From: Clostridium sp. 'White wine YQ' | GTDB taxonomy: Bacteria; Bacillota; Clostridia; Clostridiales; Clostridiaceae | Reading direction: 5' to 3' | Assembly: GCF_028728205.1 (NCBI RefSeq) | Contig: NZ_JAQYUU010000001.1 | Coordinates: 1,415,318 to 1,479,317 of the forward strand | Length of the DNA: 64,000 nucleotides | Shown here: in pieces, positions 18,777 through 28,625 of the stretch | Position numbering within the stretch: position 1 is the first letter of the stretch | Layout: each line of letters starts with the position of its first letter | The notes under the pieces: generated by a model | Seen by the model: the letters and a program-made list of their open reading frames with translations, nothing else | Database searches by the model: none | What the model was told of the DNA's origin: nothing | Translations under genes and position numbers: made by a program

Positions 18777-19808
18777 CTAGTCAAAAAATTTTGTTTGATT
18801 GTCCATTGTATTATCAATCTTTTTTCTTCCTAAATGTTTATAACTTTTATCTGTTGCCATTCTACCTCTAGGAGTTCTAATTATAAATCCTCTTTGTAAT
18901 AGATATGGTTCATAAACATCCTCAATTGTACCTAATTCTTCCCCAACAAAATAAGATAGAGTTTCAATTCCAACTGGCCCTCCATTAAAGTTATCTATTA
19001 TAGCTTCTAAAATCTTGTTGTCCACTCTATCAAAGCCCTCTCCGTCAACTTCTAAAAGTTCTAGAGCTTCCTTTGCATCTTGAAGATTAATTATGTTATG
19101 TTCCTTAACTTCAGAAAAATCTCTTACTCTTTTCAGTAATCTATTTGCAATTCTAGGTGTTCCTCTTGAACGTCTAGCTATCTCAAATGCAGCATCATAA
19201 TCTATATTACATCCAAGAATATCAGCACTTCTAATTACAATCTCCTTTAGTTCCTCATTGGTATAATACTCCATTGCCGCTAAAACTCCAAATCTATCTC
19301 TTAATGGAGCTGAAAGCATACCAATTCTCGTTGTGGCACCTAACAATGTAAATTTAGGCAAATCAAGCCTTATTGACTTTGCTGCTGCCCCCTTACCTAT
19401 TACAATATCCAAAGCATAATCTTCCATTGCAGGATAAAGTATCTCTTCAACGCTTCTATTCAATCTATGTATTTCATCAATAAATAAAACATCATACTCA
19501 TTTAAAGACGTTAGTATTGCTGCTAAATCACCTGCTCTTTCAATTGCTGGACCTGAAGTTATCTTTAATTCCCCACCCATTTCTTTAGCAATTATATTAG
19601 CAAGAGTTGTTTTACCTAGCCCTGGTGGACCATATAAAAGAACGTGGTCTAAAGACTCCCTTCTTTTTTTAGCAGCCTTTATGAAAATATTCATTTTTTC
19701 CTTTACTTTTTCTTGTCCTATATATTCACTAATCCTCTGGGGTCTCAAACTATACTCTGATTGAACATCCTCTTCAATTTTAGATGTAGTAATAATCCTA
19801 TCCTCCAT
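18777..19808 (-). CDS. ruvB: Holliday junction branch migration helicase RuvB
   Basis: The AAA+ motor of the RuvAB complex that drives branch migration of recombination junctions. The 343-residue protein has Walker [10 protein letters not shown] near residues 60-68, Walker [11 protein letters not shown] near 109-118, the sensor segment [11 protein letters not shown], and the C-terminal winged helix with [13 protein letters not shown]. It follows ruvA after ten bases; the two are one expression unit leading into queA and tgt, a conserved Firmicute order. Confidence 0.98.
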   Translation of the reverse strand: MEDRIITTSKIEEDVQSEYSLRPQRISEYIGQEKVKEKMNIFIKAAKKRRESLDHVLLYGPPGLGKTTLANIIAKEMGGELKITSGPAIERAGDLAAILTSLNEYDVLFIDEIHRLNRSVEEILYPAMEDYALDIVIGKGAAAKSIRLDLPKFTLLGATTRIGMLSAPLRDRFGVLAAMEYYTNEELKEIVIRSADILGCNIDYDAAFEIARRSRGTPRIANRLLKRVRDFSEVKEHNIINLQDAKEALELLEVDGEGFDRVDNKILEAIIDNFNGGPVGIETLSYFVGEELGTIEDVYEPYLLQRGFIIRTPRGRMATDKSYKHLGRKKIDNTMDNQTKFFD

Positions 19809-19818
19809 AGTAATCCCC

Positions 19819-20412
19819 CTATCTCATTAGATTTCTTAAACAATCTTTAATAATATTTTCAATTGTTTGTTCCTTATTTACTAAAGAAATTGCTCCTTTT
19901 GCTTCTTTTTCACTATACCCTAAAGCAACTAATGCTGTAAGCGCTTCATTAATATTATTAGCATAATCATCATTTATTGATATATCTGCTTCTTTTTCAA
20001 TTAACTCGTCTGATTTCAACTTATCCTTAAGTTCCAATATAATTCTTTGTGCCGTTTTCTTCCCAATTCCAGGTGCTCTAACAATATGCTTCTCATCCTC
20101 TGTCATAATAGCATATTTCAAATTATTAACCGAGCTGATTGAAAGTAGTGATAATGCAGCTTTAGCACCTACACCATTTATTGTCAGTAAAATATTAAAC
20201 ATTTCTAATTCTTCTCTAGTTATAAAGCCATATAACCCAATAAAATCTTCTCTAACAATTTGTTGAATATATATTAATACCTCATCCTCAATTTTAGGAA
20301 GTTTCGCAATTGTTGTTCCTGAAGTATATATCTTATAACCTATTCCACCATTATCAATAATTATGTATTCTTTATTAAAACCTTTATAAATTCCTTTTAT
20401 GTATTCATACAT
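19819..20412 (-). CDS. ruvA: Holliday junction branch migration subunit RuvA
   Basis: RuvA binds Holliday junctions and loads RuvB. I start it at the ATG 20410-20412, giving [12 protein letters not shown], the usual N-terminus, preceded by GAGGTG; an in-frame GTG nine bases upstream is part of that ribosome-binding site. The 197 residues contain the N-terminal OB fold, the helix-hairpin-helix segment [15 protein letters not shown] near 70-85 with [13 protein letters not shown] near 105-118, and the C-terminal UBA-like domain that contacts RuvB. Confidence 0.97.
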   Translation of the reverse strand: MYEYIKGIYKGFNKEYIIIDNGGIGYKIYTSGTTIAKLPKIEDEVLIYIQQIVREDFIGLYGFITREELEMFNILLTINGVGAKAALSLLSISSVNNLKYAIMTEDEKHIVRAPGIGKKTAQRIILELKDKLKSDELIEKEADISINDDYANNINEALTALVALGYSEKEAKGAISLVNKEQTIENIIKDCLRNLMR

Positions 20413-20487
20413 TATAATCACCTCAATATAAACCTAAATTATACTTTAGCATTTATTATGAGGTTTTTCAATTATGAAATTCCTTTA

Positions 20488-20524
20488 TTAATAAAAATAG
20501 GAAAACCGTATTAATGGTTTTCCT
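20488..20524 (-). terminator. Terminator after the BofC-like gene
   Basis: A perfect 9-bp stem (20499-20507 with 20516-20524) is followed on minus by TATTTTTATTAAT. It separates the BofC-like gene from ruvA. Confidence 0.85.
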
Positions 20525-20536
20525 TTTATATTTATT

Positions 20537-21133
20537 CTATGAAATAAACTCACTTAATTTTTCTTCAGCTTCATCTTTTGTACTAAAAGAAAATACAAAG
20601 CTTGTAATCTTATTCTTATCTAGCTCATTTAATTGAGAGACTTTTTTGTAATCTCTAAACACATCTTGTTTTTCATCTTCAATGGTAGGATTTCCATTTG
20701 CATCAGCCTTGTAAATGGCAAAATATCCATCCTTTTCTCCTAGATAATACTTGTTAGGTGTAAGCTTTGAATCACTTATCTTATTAAACACCATTTGTTC
20801 ATCTTTTTCTGTTTCTAGTGTATAATTATCCTTCTTAAGATCTTGAAGTAATGCTTCTCTATTCAAGTCACCTTCTATATTATTTTTACTCTTGTATTCT
20901 TTTAATGAAAGTGATTCTTTAACTTTATCTTTATCCTTTAATATGATTTCAACATCATCACCTAAAATATTATTTCTAGCATCTGCAAGTTTTTTATTAT
21001 CAATCTTTTCTTTTTCTGCTGCATTTGTAATTTCTATATATTTTGAAGCAATAGTATAACTAATAACAAAAACTCCTATTAAAAATATAATTGCTGTTAC
21101 CACTAATGGAATAATTTTTTTCTTATTAAACAT
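20537..21133 (-). CDS. BofC C-terminal-domain-like membrane-anchored protein
   Basis: A 198-residue protein with one N-terminal membrane anchor (about residues 7-27) and a long polar, lysine/glutamate-rich outer domain. The last ~70 residues, YYLGEKDGYFAIYK followed by a run ending KDEAEEKLSEFIS, resemble the C-terminal domain of BofC, the Bacillus forespore factor that restrains the SpoIVB protease in the sigma-K checkpoint. The position just upstream of ruvAB is the same as bofC in Bacillus. I start at the ATG 21131-21133 after GAGGTGAG. The middle region (about 35-120) is unlike Bacillus BofC, so the role is inferred; a general sporulation or envelope protein is the alternative. Confidence 0.65.
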   Translation of the reverse strand: MFNKKKIIPLVVTAIIFLIGVFVISYTIASKYIEITNAAEKEKIDNKKLADARNNILGDDVEIILKDKDKVKESLSLKEYKSKNNIEGDLNREALLQDLKKDNYTLETEKDEQMVFNKISDSKLTPNKYYLGEKDGYFAIYKADANGNPTIEDEKQDVFRDYKKVSQLNELDKNKITSFVFSFSTKDEAEEKLSEFIS

Positions 21134-21194
21134 AATCTCACCTCTATAAGTGATTATGTCCATATTTTTCTAAATTATTCAGGAGACTTAACAA

Positions 21195-22016
21195 TTATAG
21201 AATTTTTTTACAATCCTCATAGCCTAACTTATATAAGCTAACTAGCTTTTCTCTATTCTTTGTCATTCTCTCTACTTGAAGTTTTTCACTTGGCCTTATA
21301 ACTATGGCTTTACCTTCTTTTTCAAGTTTCTCTATTAATTCTAATTGCCTGTTATATACTTCACTTCTACCCTCTAAAGCTTTTAATAGATTAGGATATC
21401 TTCTATATTTTTGCCTAACAAATAAAGATACCTTTGAACTTGGCTTTCTATATCCTGCATTTCTTGTTAATACAACAACAAACTTATCATAACCATCTTT
21501 AATTGCCTTCTCAATTGGAAGTGGATCTGCTAATGCACCATCTAAATATAGTCTATCCTCATAATGGACTATTGGTGAAATTATTGGAAGTGACGAAGAA
21601 GCTCTTACAATCAAATTTGGGTCATTTGCTTCATTTTTTTCATAATAGTTTGCTTCTCCTGTTTCAACGTCAGTAACCCCAATATAAAATGTAGCTTCGT
21701 TTTCTCTAAAAGATTTATAATCAAATATTTCTAATTCATTTGGAAGTACATCATATATAAAGTTCATTCCAAAAAGTGAACCTTCTTTTAAGTAATTTCT
21801 TAAACTTAAATATCTTTTATCCCTGATGTAATCTGCAAAAATCCTTTTGTTTCTACCTTTCTGCCCAGAAATATAAGAAAAAGCATAGCTAGCACCGGCA
21901 GATACTCCAATAACATATGGAAATCTTATCTCTTTTTCTAAAAAATATTCTAGAACACCAGCTGTATATACTCCTCTCATACCTCCGCCTTCTAAAATTA
22001 ATGCATGATCTTTCAT
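21195..22016 (-). CDS. Patatin-like phospholipase family protein
   Basis: A 273-residue patatin-fold lipid acyl hydrolase. The Ser-Asp dyad is visible: the oxyanion loop GGGMRG at residues 10-15, nucleophile S39 in GVSAG, and the aspartate in LDGALADPLP near residue 160. No signal peptide or membrane segment is seen, so it is probably cytoplasmic and acts on membrane lipids. It resembles the YjjU/RssA branch common in Firmicutes. The physiological substrate is unknown. It stands alone, with GGAGG before the start. Confidence 0.9.
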   Translation of the reverse strand: MKDHALILEGGGMRGVYTAGVLEYFLEKEIRFPYVIGVSAGASYAFSYISGQKGRNKRIFADYIRDKRYLSLRNYLKEGSLFGMNFIYDVLPNELEIFDYKSFRENEATFYIGVTDVETGEANYYEKNEANDPNLIVRASSSLPIISPIVHYEDRLYLDGALADPLPIEKAIKDGYDKFVVVLTRNAGYRKPSSKVSLFVRQKYRRYPNLLKALEGRSEVYNRQLELIEKLEKEGKAIVIRPSEKLQVERMTKNREKLVSLYKLGYEDCKKIL

Positions 22017-22125
22017 TACTATTCCTCCTACTAAATACTGCGTCTATATATAATATACCAAATTTTTACGTACTAATCTCTTAAAATTATGTAAACTTAG
22101 ATTTTTACAATAAAACTGATATCGA

Positions 22126-22224
22126 GTTTTAAGTTCAACTATTAACTTATTCATGCCTGAAAATGTCCAGAAGTGGCCATTTTCAAACAAGTATAAGTTA
22201 AGTTTCCTATAAAAAACCCTATAG
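22126..22224. repeat. Dispersed intergenic repeat, copy A
   Basis: A ~99-base element. Its left end (GTTTTAAGTTCAACTATTAA, then CTTATTC) and right end (TTTCCTATAAAAAACCCTATA) match the two ends of the element at 33517-33585, while the centres differ in length and sequence. It lies between the divergent patatin-like gene and suf operon. Confidence 0.6.
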
Positions 22225-22246
22225 CTCCACTTCAACTATTAATATC

Positions 22247-22275
22247 TTGACTTAGAAAGTTATGGGTGATAATAT
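22247..22275 (+). promoter_or_regulatory. Candidate promoter of the suf operon
   Basis: TTGACT (22247-22252), a 17-base spacer, then TAATAT (22270-22275), about 45 bases before sufC. No Rrf2-type Fe-S regulator gene is adjacent. Confidence 0.75.
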
Positions 22276-22319
22276 AAAATTAAATCAGAGTAAATTAATC
22301 GGAATTAAGAGGTGTTTTT

Positions 22320-23072
22320 ATGAAAGAAAACTTAATAACAATAAATTCTTTAAGTACAAAAGTTCAAGATAGAGAAATTTTAAAGTCTCTTAATCTTTCA
22401 ATAAATAAAGGAGAAGTCCATGTAATAATGGGACCTAATGGTGCTGGAAAATCAACCTTAGCCTATACCATTATGGGACACCCAAAATATGAAGTGTCCG
22501 AGGGATCCATTGTTTTTGAAGGTGAAAATATAACTGAATTAAAGGTTAATGAAAGAGCAAAAAGAGGTATATTTTTATCTTTTCAAAGCCCAGAAGCTGT
22601 TCCCGGGATAACTGTTGAAAACTTCATTAGAACTGCAAAAGGTTCAATTGAAGATAAGAATATAAGCCCATTTTCATTTAACTTTAAGCTAAGAAATAAA
22701 ATGAATTCTCTAAAAATCCCTGAATCATATAGTGAAAGATATTTAAATGTTGGATTCTCTGGTGGAGAGAAGAAGAAAAATGAAATACTTCAAATGCTAT
22801 TACTTGAACCAAAGCTTGCAATACTTGATGAAACTGATTCTGGCTTAGATGTTGATGCAGTTAAAATTGTTTCTGAAGGTGTTTCAATGTTTAAGAATGA
22901 AAATAACTCAATTTTAATAATTACACATAATACTAAGATTTTAGAACACTTAAAGCCTGATTTTGTCCATGTTTTAATAGATGGTAATATTGTTAAAACA
23001 GGTGGAGAAGAACTTATAACTGAAATTAATGAAAATGGCTTTAGTAGTTTTAAGACTCTTATAGAAAAGTAA
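22320..23072 (+). CDS. sufC: Fe-S cluster assembly ATPase SufC
   Basis: The ABC-type ATPase of the SufBCD scaffold, which assembles iron-sulfur clusters in the cytoplasm. The 250-residue protein has Walker A GPNGAGKST near residues 39-47, the signature FSGGEKKKNEI and Walker B LAILDETDSGLD, the last typical of SufC rather than transport ATPases. It heads a compact sufC-sufB-sufD-sufS-sufU operon, the clostridial order. The anaerobic organism needs these clusters for the hydrogenase and radical SAM enzymes seen in the window. Confidence 0.97.
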   Translation: MKENLITINSLSTKVQDREILKSLNLSINKGEVHVIMGPNGAGKSTLAYTIMGHPKYEVSEGSIVFEGENITELKVNERAKRGIFLSFQSPEAVPGITVENFIRTAKGSIEDKNISPFSFNFKLRNKMNSLKIPESYSERYLNVGFSGGEKKKNEILQMLLLEPKLAILDETDSGLDVDAVKIVSEGVSMFKNENNSILIITHNTKILEHLKPDFVHVLIDGNIVKTGGEELITEINENGFSSFKTLIEK

Positions 23073-23082
23073 GGTGAGAAAT

Positions 23083-24489
23083 ATGGAAAAGAAGAAGACC
23101 TTCGTTGAAGATGTTGATAGAGGCATATATGATGTTAAAAATGAAGATAAATTCAGCTATAAAACTGAAAAAGGATTAACAAAAGATGTTATCTTAGCTA
23201 TTTCTAAAGAAAAAGAGGATCCAGATTGGATGAGAGATTTTAGATTAAAGGCTTTAGATATTTATAACTCAATTGAAGTTCCAACCTGGGGACCTGATAT
23301 TAGTGATTTAGATATGAATAATATTGTAGCATATGTAAAGCCTGATACTTCTATGAAAGGAACTTGGGATGAGGTTCCCGACGAAATCAAGAATACTTTT
23401 GAGTTACTTGGAATTCCAGAAGCAGAAAGAACTTCCTTAGCCGGAGTAGGGGCTCAGTATGATTCTGAGGTTGTTTACCATAGCATAAGAGAAGATCTAG
23501 TTAAACAAGGAGTTATATATACGGATATAGAAACTGCACTAAAAGAACATGGAGATATCGTTAAGAAATACTTTATGAAACTAGTGCCTCCCCAAGATCA
23601 TAAATTTGCCGCATTACATGGAGCTGTATGGTCCGGTGGTTCTTTTGTTTATGTCCCTGAAGGAATAAACGTTGAGATTCCACTTCAATCTTACTTTAGA
23701 TTAAATTCTCCTGGTGCTGGTCAATTTGAACATACATTAATTATAGTAGAAAAAGGTGCAAAACTTCATTTTATTGAAGGTTGCTCTGCTCCTAAATATA
23801 ATGTTACAAATTTACATGCAGGTTGTGTAGAACTATTTGTTAAAGAAGGAGCTACATTAAGGTATTCCACAATTGAAAATTGGTCACGAAATATGATGAA
23901 TCTTAATACTAAGAGAGCTTCTGTAGAGAAAAATGGTAAAATCGAGTGGGTATCAGGTTCCTTTGGTTCAAAAGTATCAATGCTATACCCTATGAGTATT
24001 TTAAAAGGAGAAGGTGCATCTTCAGAATTCACTGGTATAACCTTTGCATCTTCAGGCCAAAACTTAGACACAGGCACTAAAGTTGTTCATGCTGCACCAA
24101 ATACCACTTCTACTATTAACTCTAAATCAATTTCAAAGAATGGTGGTATTGCAACATATAGAGGTGTAGTTAAAATTACCCCTGCTGCAGTAAATTCTAA
24201 ATCAACTGTTTCTTGTGAATCATTGATGTTAGATAATGAGTCTATATCTGATACTATTCCAGTTATTCAAATTGAAAATGACGAGGTTGATATCGGACAT
24301 GAAGCTAAAATTGGAAGAATATCTGATGATGCCATCTTCTATTTAATGTCTAGAGGATTAAGTGAGGATGAAGCGAAGAAAATGATTGTAAGAGGATTTG
24401 TAGAGCCTATATCAAAGGAACTTCCTCTTGAATACGCAGTTGAAATGAATAACTTAATTAATTTAGAACTAGAAGGAGCCATAGGTTAG
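23083..24489 (+). CDS. sufB: Fe-S cluster assembly scaffold SufB
   Basis: The main scaffold subunit of SufBCD. I start at the ATG at 23083, preceded by AAGGTGAG; a GTG nine bases upstream lies in that site. The 468-residue product shows the family beta-helix core and the C-terminal signature GHEAKIGRISDDAIFYLMSR near residues 405-424 followed by GLSEDEAKKMIVRGF. It starts ten bases after sufC and lies next to its paralogue sufD. Confidence 0.97.
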   Translation: MEKKKTFVEDVDRGIYDVKNEDKFSYKTEKGLTKDVILAISKEKEDPDWMRDFRLKALDIYNSIEVPTWGPDISDLDMNNIVAYVKPDTSMKGTWDEVPDEIKNTFELLGIPEAERTSLAGVGAQYDSEVVYHSIREDLVKQGVIYTDIETALKEHGDIVKKYFMKLVPPQDHKFAALHGAVWSGGSFVYVPEGINVEIPLQSYFRLNSPGAGQFEHTLIIVEKGAKLHFIEGCSAPKYNVTNLHAGCVELFVKEGATLRYSTIENWSRNMMNLNTKRASVEKNGKIEWVSGSFGSKVSMLYPMSILKGEGASSEFTGITFASSGQNLDTGTKVVHAAPNTTSTINSKSISKNGGIATYRGVVKITPAAVNSKSTVSCESLMLDNESISDTIPVIQIENDEVDIGHEAKIGRISDDAIFYLMSRGLSEDEAKKMIVRGFVEPISKELPLEYAVEMNNLINLELEGAIG

Positions 24490-24500
24490 GAGGGGTATTT

Positions 24501-25592
24501 ATGTCAGTAATATTAAAAAATTTAAATGAAATACCAGTAAAGACGTTTCGTTGGCTTGGAATAAATAACTTGTCACTAAAAGATATTGAAATTCCAGAAG
24601 TTCTTAAGCTTAGTAAAAATTATAGTGATATAGAAAATAATAACTATGATTTAATCTACTCTCATAAAAAAACACCAGAGCTTTTAGAACTGAAGAATGA
24701 AACTTTTGGTATCTCAAATGAAGTAATTAAAGAAATAAATGAAAATTATAATTTAGGTTTTTTCTTAAATATTAAAAAATCTACTACAGAACCAATAATA
24801 ATTAACTTTGAATTTGATAATAGTGATAAATCAATTATAGATAACAACTTAATAATAGCTGATGAGAATTCTGAAGCAACAGTAGTTTTGAATTACTCTT
24901 CCCTAGATGAATCTTTAGGTTATCATAATGGACTTATAAAAATAATTGCAAATAAAAACTCAAAAATCAATGTATTTGTTATTCAAAAACTTAATAAAAA
25001 CAGCATCAACTTAAACTCAGCACTTTCATTAATTAGAGAAAATGCTGAAGTTAACTATAGTTCTATAGATTTAGGGAGTAAGTACTCAATTTCAAGTTAC
25101 AATTCCTTCTTAAATGAAAATGAAGGTACATCAAATTTAGATTCTCTTTACCTTGGAGAAGATGAAAAAATTATAGATGTTAATTACTCTATAATACATA
25201 AGGGAAAGGAAACTAAAAGTGAAATTAATGCAAAAGGTGCCTTACTTGGTAAAAGCAAAAAAATATTCAGAGGAACTTTAGATTTTAGAAAAGGCTCATC
25301 AAAATCAGTTGGTAAGGAAGAGGAGTATGTTATGCTACTTTCTCCTAACGTGAAGAACAGTTCGATTCCTCTACTTCTATCTAGAGAAGATGATATACAA
25401 GGGGAACATGCTGCTTCAGCAGGAAAAATTGATGAGAGCACTTTATTCTATTTAATGAGTAGAGGTTTATCAGTTGAAGAAAGTAGAAAGCTACTTATTT
25501 TAGCTCACTTTACTCCACTTATTAATAAGTTACCAGCGGACTTTAGAGATGATATTATTTCTACTATTGAAAGGAAGTTAAAAAATGCATAG
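24501..25592 (+). CDS. sufD: Fe-S cluster assembly protein SufD
   Basis: A 363-residue SufB paralogue that completes the SufBCD complex. The N-terminal two thirds are poorly conserved and very Asn/Lys-rich. The C-terminal region carries GEHAASAGKIDESTLFYLMS near residues 294-313 and GLSVEESRKLLILAHF, parallel to SufB. AGGAGG precedes the ATG, and the end overlaps sufS by eight bases, so translation is coupled. Confidence 0.95.
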   Translation: MSVILKNLNEIPVKTFRWLGINNLSLKDIEIPEVLKLSKNYSDIENNNYDLIYSHKKTPELLELKNETFGISNEVIKEINENYNLGFFLNIKKSTTEPIIINFEFDNSDKSIIDNNLIIADENSEATVVLNYSSLDESLGYHNGLIKIIANKNSKINVFVIQKLNKNSINLNSALSLIRENAEVNYSSIDLGSKYSISSYNSFLNENEGTSNLDSLYLGEDEKIIDVNYSIIHKGKETKSEINAKGALLGKSKKIFRGTLDFRKGSSKSVGKEEEYVMLLSPNVKNSSIPLLLSREDDIQGEHAASAGKIDESTLFYLMSRGLSVEESRKLLILAHFTPLINKLPADFRDDIISTIERKLKNA

Positions 25593-26805
25593 CAACATAA
25601 AAACTCAATTCCCATTACTTAGTAACAATAAAAATTTAGTATATCTTGATTCCGCTGCAACTTCTCAAAAGCCCTATAGTGTTATTAATTCACTAACTGA
25701 ATATTATAATAATGCAAATGCAAATCCTCATCGAGGAGCCTACTCTATATCTATAGAATCCACAAGGATTTATGAAGAAGGAAGAGAAAAAATCAAAAAA
25801 TTTTTAAACCTTCCTTCCTCTCATGAAGTTATTTTTACTAAAAACAACACAGAAGCTATAAATCTTGTTGCTTACTCATATGGATTAAACTTTGTAAATG
25901 AAGGTGATGAAGTTCTTATTGCAATCACTGAGCATCACTCAAATCTAATACCATGGCAACAAGTTGCAAAAGTTAAAAAAGCTAAGCTAAATTACCTTTA
26001 TATAAATGAAGATTATGAAATTACAGATGAAGAAATTAAAAATAAATTAACTGAAAAAACAAAAATCGTAGCAATCGGTCAAGTTTCAAATGTTCTAGGG
26101 ACTGTTAATCCAGTTGATAAGGTTATAAAAAGAGCACATGAATTAAATGCTAAAGTAATGGTAGATGGAGCTCAAGGACTTCCCCATATTAGAACAGATT
26201 TATCAAAATCAACTCCTGATTTTTATTCCTTTTCGCCACATAAGATATTTGCACCAATGGGTATAGGTGTCCTATGTGCAGATAAAAAATTACTTGAGGA
26301 AATGCCGCCATTCATGTATGGTGGTGATATGGTTGAGTATGTATATGAACAAGAAACTACTTTTGATGAGGTTCCTCATAAATTTGAAGCAGGAACTCAA
26401 CATGTAGAAGGAGTTCTAGGTTTAACAAAAGCTTTAGAATTTGTTGAGGATTTAGGCTATGATTATATAGAAGAAACTGACAAGGAGCTTACAGAATATG
26501 CTCAAGAACGCTTAAGTGCCTTACCTTATATTAAAATAATTGGACCAAAAGAAGCTTCTAAGAAGATAGCTGTAATTTCATTTCTAGTTGATGGTATACA
26601 TCCTCATGATATTGCTACAATATTAGATTCTAAAGGCATTGCTGTAAGAGCTGGTAATCATTGTGCTCAGCCCTTACTAAGATTTTTAGGTATTAATTCT
26701 ACAATTAGAATAAGTTTATCTATATATAATGAAAAAGCTGACATTGATAAACTAATAGAGGCACTCGAATATGCTAGGAGGTTATTTGGGTATGGACATG
26801 AATAA
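25585..26805 (+). CDS. sufS: Cysteine desulfurase SufS
   Basis: A 406-residue PLP enzyme that takes sulfur from cysteine and passes it to SufU. The PLP lysine lies in FYSFSPHKIFAPMG near residue 225, and the active-site cysteine lies in AGNHCAQPLLRF near residue 362, as in group II desulfurases. The N-terminal LVYLDSAATSQKP is a family signature. It overlaps sufD and, in another frame, the start of sufU. Confidence 0.97.
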   Translation: MHSNIKTQFPLLSNNKNLVYLDSAATSQKPYSVINSLTEYYNNANANPHRGAYSISIESTRIYEEGREKIKKFLNLPSSHEVIFTKNNTEAINLVAYSYGLNFVNEGDEVLIAITEHHSNLIPWQQVAKVKKAKLNYLYINEDYEITDEEIKNKLTEKTKIVAIGQVSNVLGTVNPVDKVIKRAHELNAKVMVDGAQGLPHIRTDLSKSTPDFYSFSPHKIFAPMGIGVLCADKKLLEEMPPFMYGGDMVEYVYEQETTFDEVPHKFEAGTQHVEGVLGLTKALEFVEDLGYDYIEETDKELTEYAQERLSALPYIKIIGPKEASKKIAVISFLVDGIHPHDIATILDSKGIAVRAGNHCAQPLLRFLGINSTIRISLSIYNEKADIDKLIEALEYARRLFGYGHE

Positions 26806-27217
26806 ACTTTATACTGAACTTATTATGGAGCATAATAATTCTAAACGAAATAAAAGAGAATTATTAAATCCAGATGTCACTGAAAAAGGTCACAACCCTT
26901 CTTGTGGTGATGAAATCACTTTAGCTGTAAAATATAATGGAGATATTATTGAAGATCTTGCTTTTACAGGAACAGGCTGCGCGATTTCTCAAGCCTCTGC
27001 TTCAATAATGATTGACTTACTAAAAGGTAAAAGCAAAGAAGAAGCTTTAGCGTTAGTTGAAAAATTTATTGGAATGATTAAACGTGAAATAAATAATGAA
27101 GATGAGTTAATGGAATTAGAAGATGCCTTGGCATTTCAAAATATTCAAAATATGCCTGCAAGAGTTAAATGTGCTGTTTTAGCTTGGCATACATTACAAG
27201 AAGCAATTAAGCAATAA
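26792..27217 (+). CDS. sufU: Zinc-dependent sulfurtransferase SufU
   Basis: SufU accepts persulfide sulfur from SufS and hands it to SufBCD. I start it at the ATG 26792, ten bases after AGGAGG, which lies inside the end of sufS; the product is 141 residues. The three zinc-ligand cysteines are seen in NPSCGDEI, FTGTGCAISQASASI and ARVKCAVLAW. It closes the suf operon and is followed by a strong terminator. Confidence 0.96.
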   Translation: MDMNKLYTELIMEHNNSKRNKRELLNPDVTEKGHNPSCGDEITLAVKYNGDIIEDLAFTGTGCAISQASASIMIDLLKGKSKEEALALVEKFIGMIKREINNEDELMELEDALAFQNIQNMPARVKCAVLAWHTLQEAIKQ

Positions 27218-27246
27218 AAATCAGAGGTGTACCCTCTGATTTTTTT
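27217..27246. terminator. Bidirectional terminator between sufU and mntH
   Basis: A stem of AAATCAGAGG with CCTCTGATTT around a short loop, with A's to the left and T's to the right, serves both converging genes. Confidence 0.92.
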
Positions 27247-28516
27247 ATTTAAATATTGTTAAATACAAAAGAACTATATTCAAACTTATAATAATCCCTG
27301 CAATAATCATTCCAATATTCTTAACTGATTTTTTATTAACTAAACTCCCCATTAAATCTTGTCTGTTCGTAATCTTAAGCAATTGTAATATTGGAAATGG
27401 TAATATAAAACTCAATGCTACTTGACTTATAATAAGTGCATTCATAGGATTAACTCCTAGTGCTATAATTATAATTGCTGGAGCCATTGTTATTATTCTT
27501 CTTAAGTTTACTGGTATACTTAAATTTACAAAACCTTTCATAATAGTCTGCCCTGCCATTGTCCCAACTGCAGAAGAAGAAAATCCTGCTGCGATTAGTG
27601 CTATTCCAAACGCTCCACTTGATAATTCTCCAAGGAGTGGCTTTAGTGAATTTTGCGCTTGTTCTATTGTATCTACTACTATACCATTATTAAAAAATAC
27701 AGCTGCTGAAACTATAACCATAGCTGCATTTACTATAAATGCAATATTCATGGCTAATACAATATCTAGTTTTTCCATCTTTAGATGTAGCTTTTTATCC
27801 TGCTCTGAAAAATCTTTTCTTCTATGCTGAACTAGATGTGAATGAAGATATATAACATGTGGCATAACTGTAGCTCCAAGCATTCCAACTGCAATAAGTA
27901 ATGCATCTCCACTTGAGATTTGTGGCATTACAGAATGTACTGCTACTTGCCCCCACTGTGGTTTAGCTAAAAACAATTCAAATATATATGAAACTCCTAT
28001 TACTGCTACAAATGTAGCAATAATAATTTCCACAATTTTTTGACCATACTTCTCCATATATACAATTAAAAATGTAAAAATACCAGTTATAAAAGCAGCA
28101 TATATCATAGGAATATTAAAAAGTAGGTGTAATCCCAAGGTTCCTCCCAAAAATTCAGCTAAATCTGTTGCCATAGCTCCAATTTCTGCAATAACCCAAA
28201 ATGTCCAATTTGCTTTTTTTGAGAATACCTTGCTGCACATCTCAGGCAAACTGCAACCTGTTGCTATACCTAGTTTTGCAGAAAGTGTCTGTAAAAAAAT
28301 TGCCATAAGGTTACTACATAAGATTACCCAAATCAGTTCATACTTAAATTTAGAGCCCCCACTTATATTTGTCGCAAAATTACCAGGATCAATATACGCA
28401 ACACTTACAATAAAAGCTGGACCAATATATTTTAAAAATCCTCTTAGTTTCTGAATCAATCCGATTTTTTTATAGGCTACTCTACCTATTTCTGCTGTTC
28501 CTGTATTTACTTCCAT
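27245..28516 (-). CDS. mntH: Nramp-type manganese/divalent metal transporter
   Basis: A 423-residue proton-coupled importer of Mn2+ (and often Fe2+) with about eleven membrane segments. The metal site is seen in AYIDPGNFATN of the first segment and GATVMPHVIYLHSHLV of the sixth, whose MPH motif is diagnostic of Nramp proteins. I choose the ATG 28514-28516, eight bases after AAAGGAAG; an in-frame GTG three codons upstream is less likely. An MntR-like gene and a matching palindrome lie just upstream, suggesting manganese repression. Confidence 0.95.
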   Translation of the reverse strand: MEVNTGTAEIGRVAYKKIGLIQKLRGFLKYIGPAFIVSVAYIDPGNFATNISGGSKFKYELIWVILCSNLMAIFLQTLSAKLGIATGCSLPEMCSKVFSKKANWTFWVIAEIGAMATDLAEFLGGTLGLHLLFNIPMIYAAFITGIFTFLIVYMEKYGQKIVEIIIATFVAVIGVSYIFELFLAKPQWGQVAVHSVMPQISSGDALLIAVGMLGATVMPHVIYLHSHLVQHRRKDFSEQDKKLHLKMEKLDIVLAMNIAFIVNAAMVIVSAAVFFNNGIVVDTIEQAQNSLKPLLGELSSGAFGIALIAAGFSSSAVGTMAGQTIMKGFVNLSIPVNLRRIITMAPAIIIIALGVNPMNALIISQVALSFILPFPILQLLKITNRQDLMGSLVNKKSVKNIGMIIAGIIISLNIVLLYLTIFK

Positions 28517-28561
28517 CTTTAGCACTTCCTTTAGTTTATATTGTTTTTCCTCAATTAAGTT

Positions 28562-28575
28562 TTAGCCTTGGCTAA
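28562..28575. promoter_or_regulatory. Candidate MntR (DtxR-family) operator upstream of mntH
   Basis: TTAGCCTTGGCTAA is a near-perfect 14-bp palindrome resembling the half-sites of DtxR-family boxes. It lies 46 bases upstream of mntH, between it and mntR. Longer inverted arms (28532-28542 with 28586-28596) flank it. Confidence 0.6.
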
Positions 28576-28625
28576 TTTTTCAGTTAATATAAACTATGAA
28601 AGGATATTTAAAAATGTTACCCTCG

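Noticed and set aside
22044..22235. A 63-codon open frame on minus between the patatin-like gene and sufC
   Set aside because: It lies inside the dispersed repeat, has no ribosome-binding site and shows no recognisable protein pattern.
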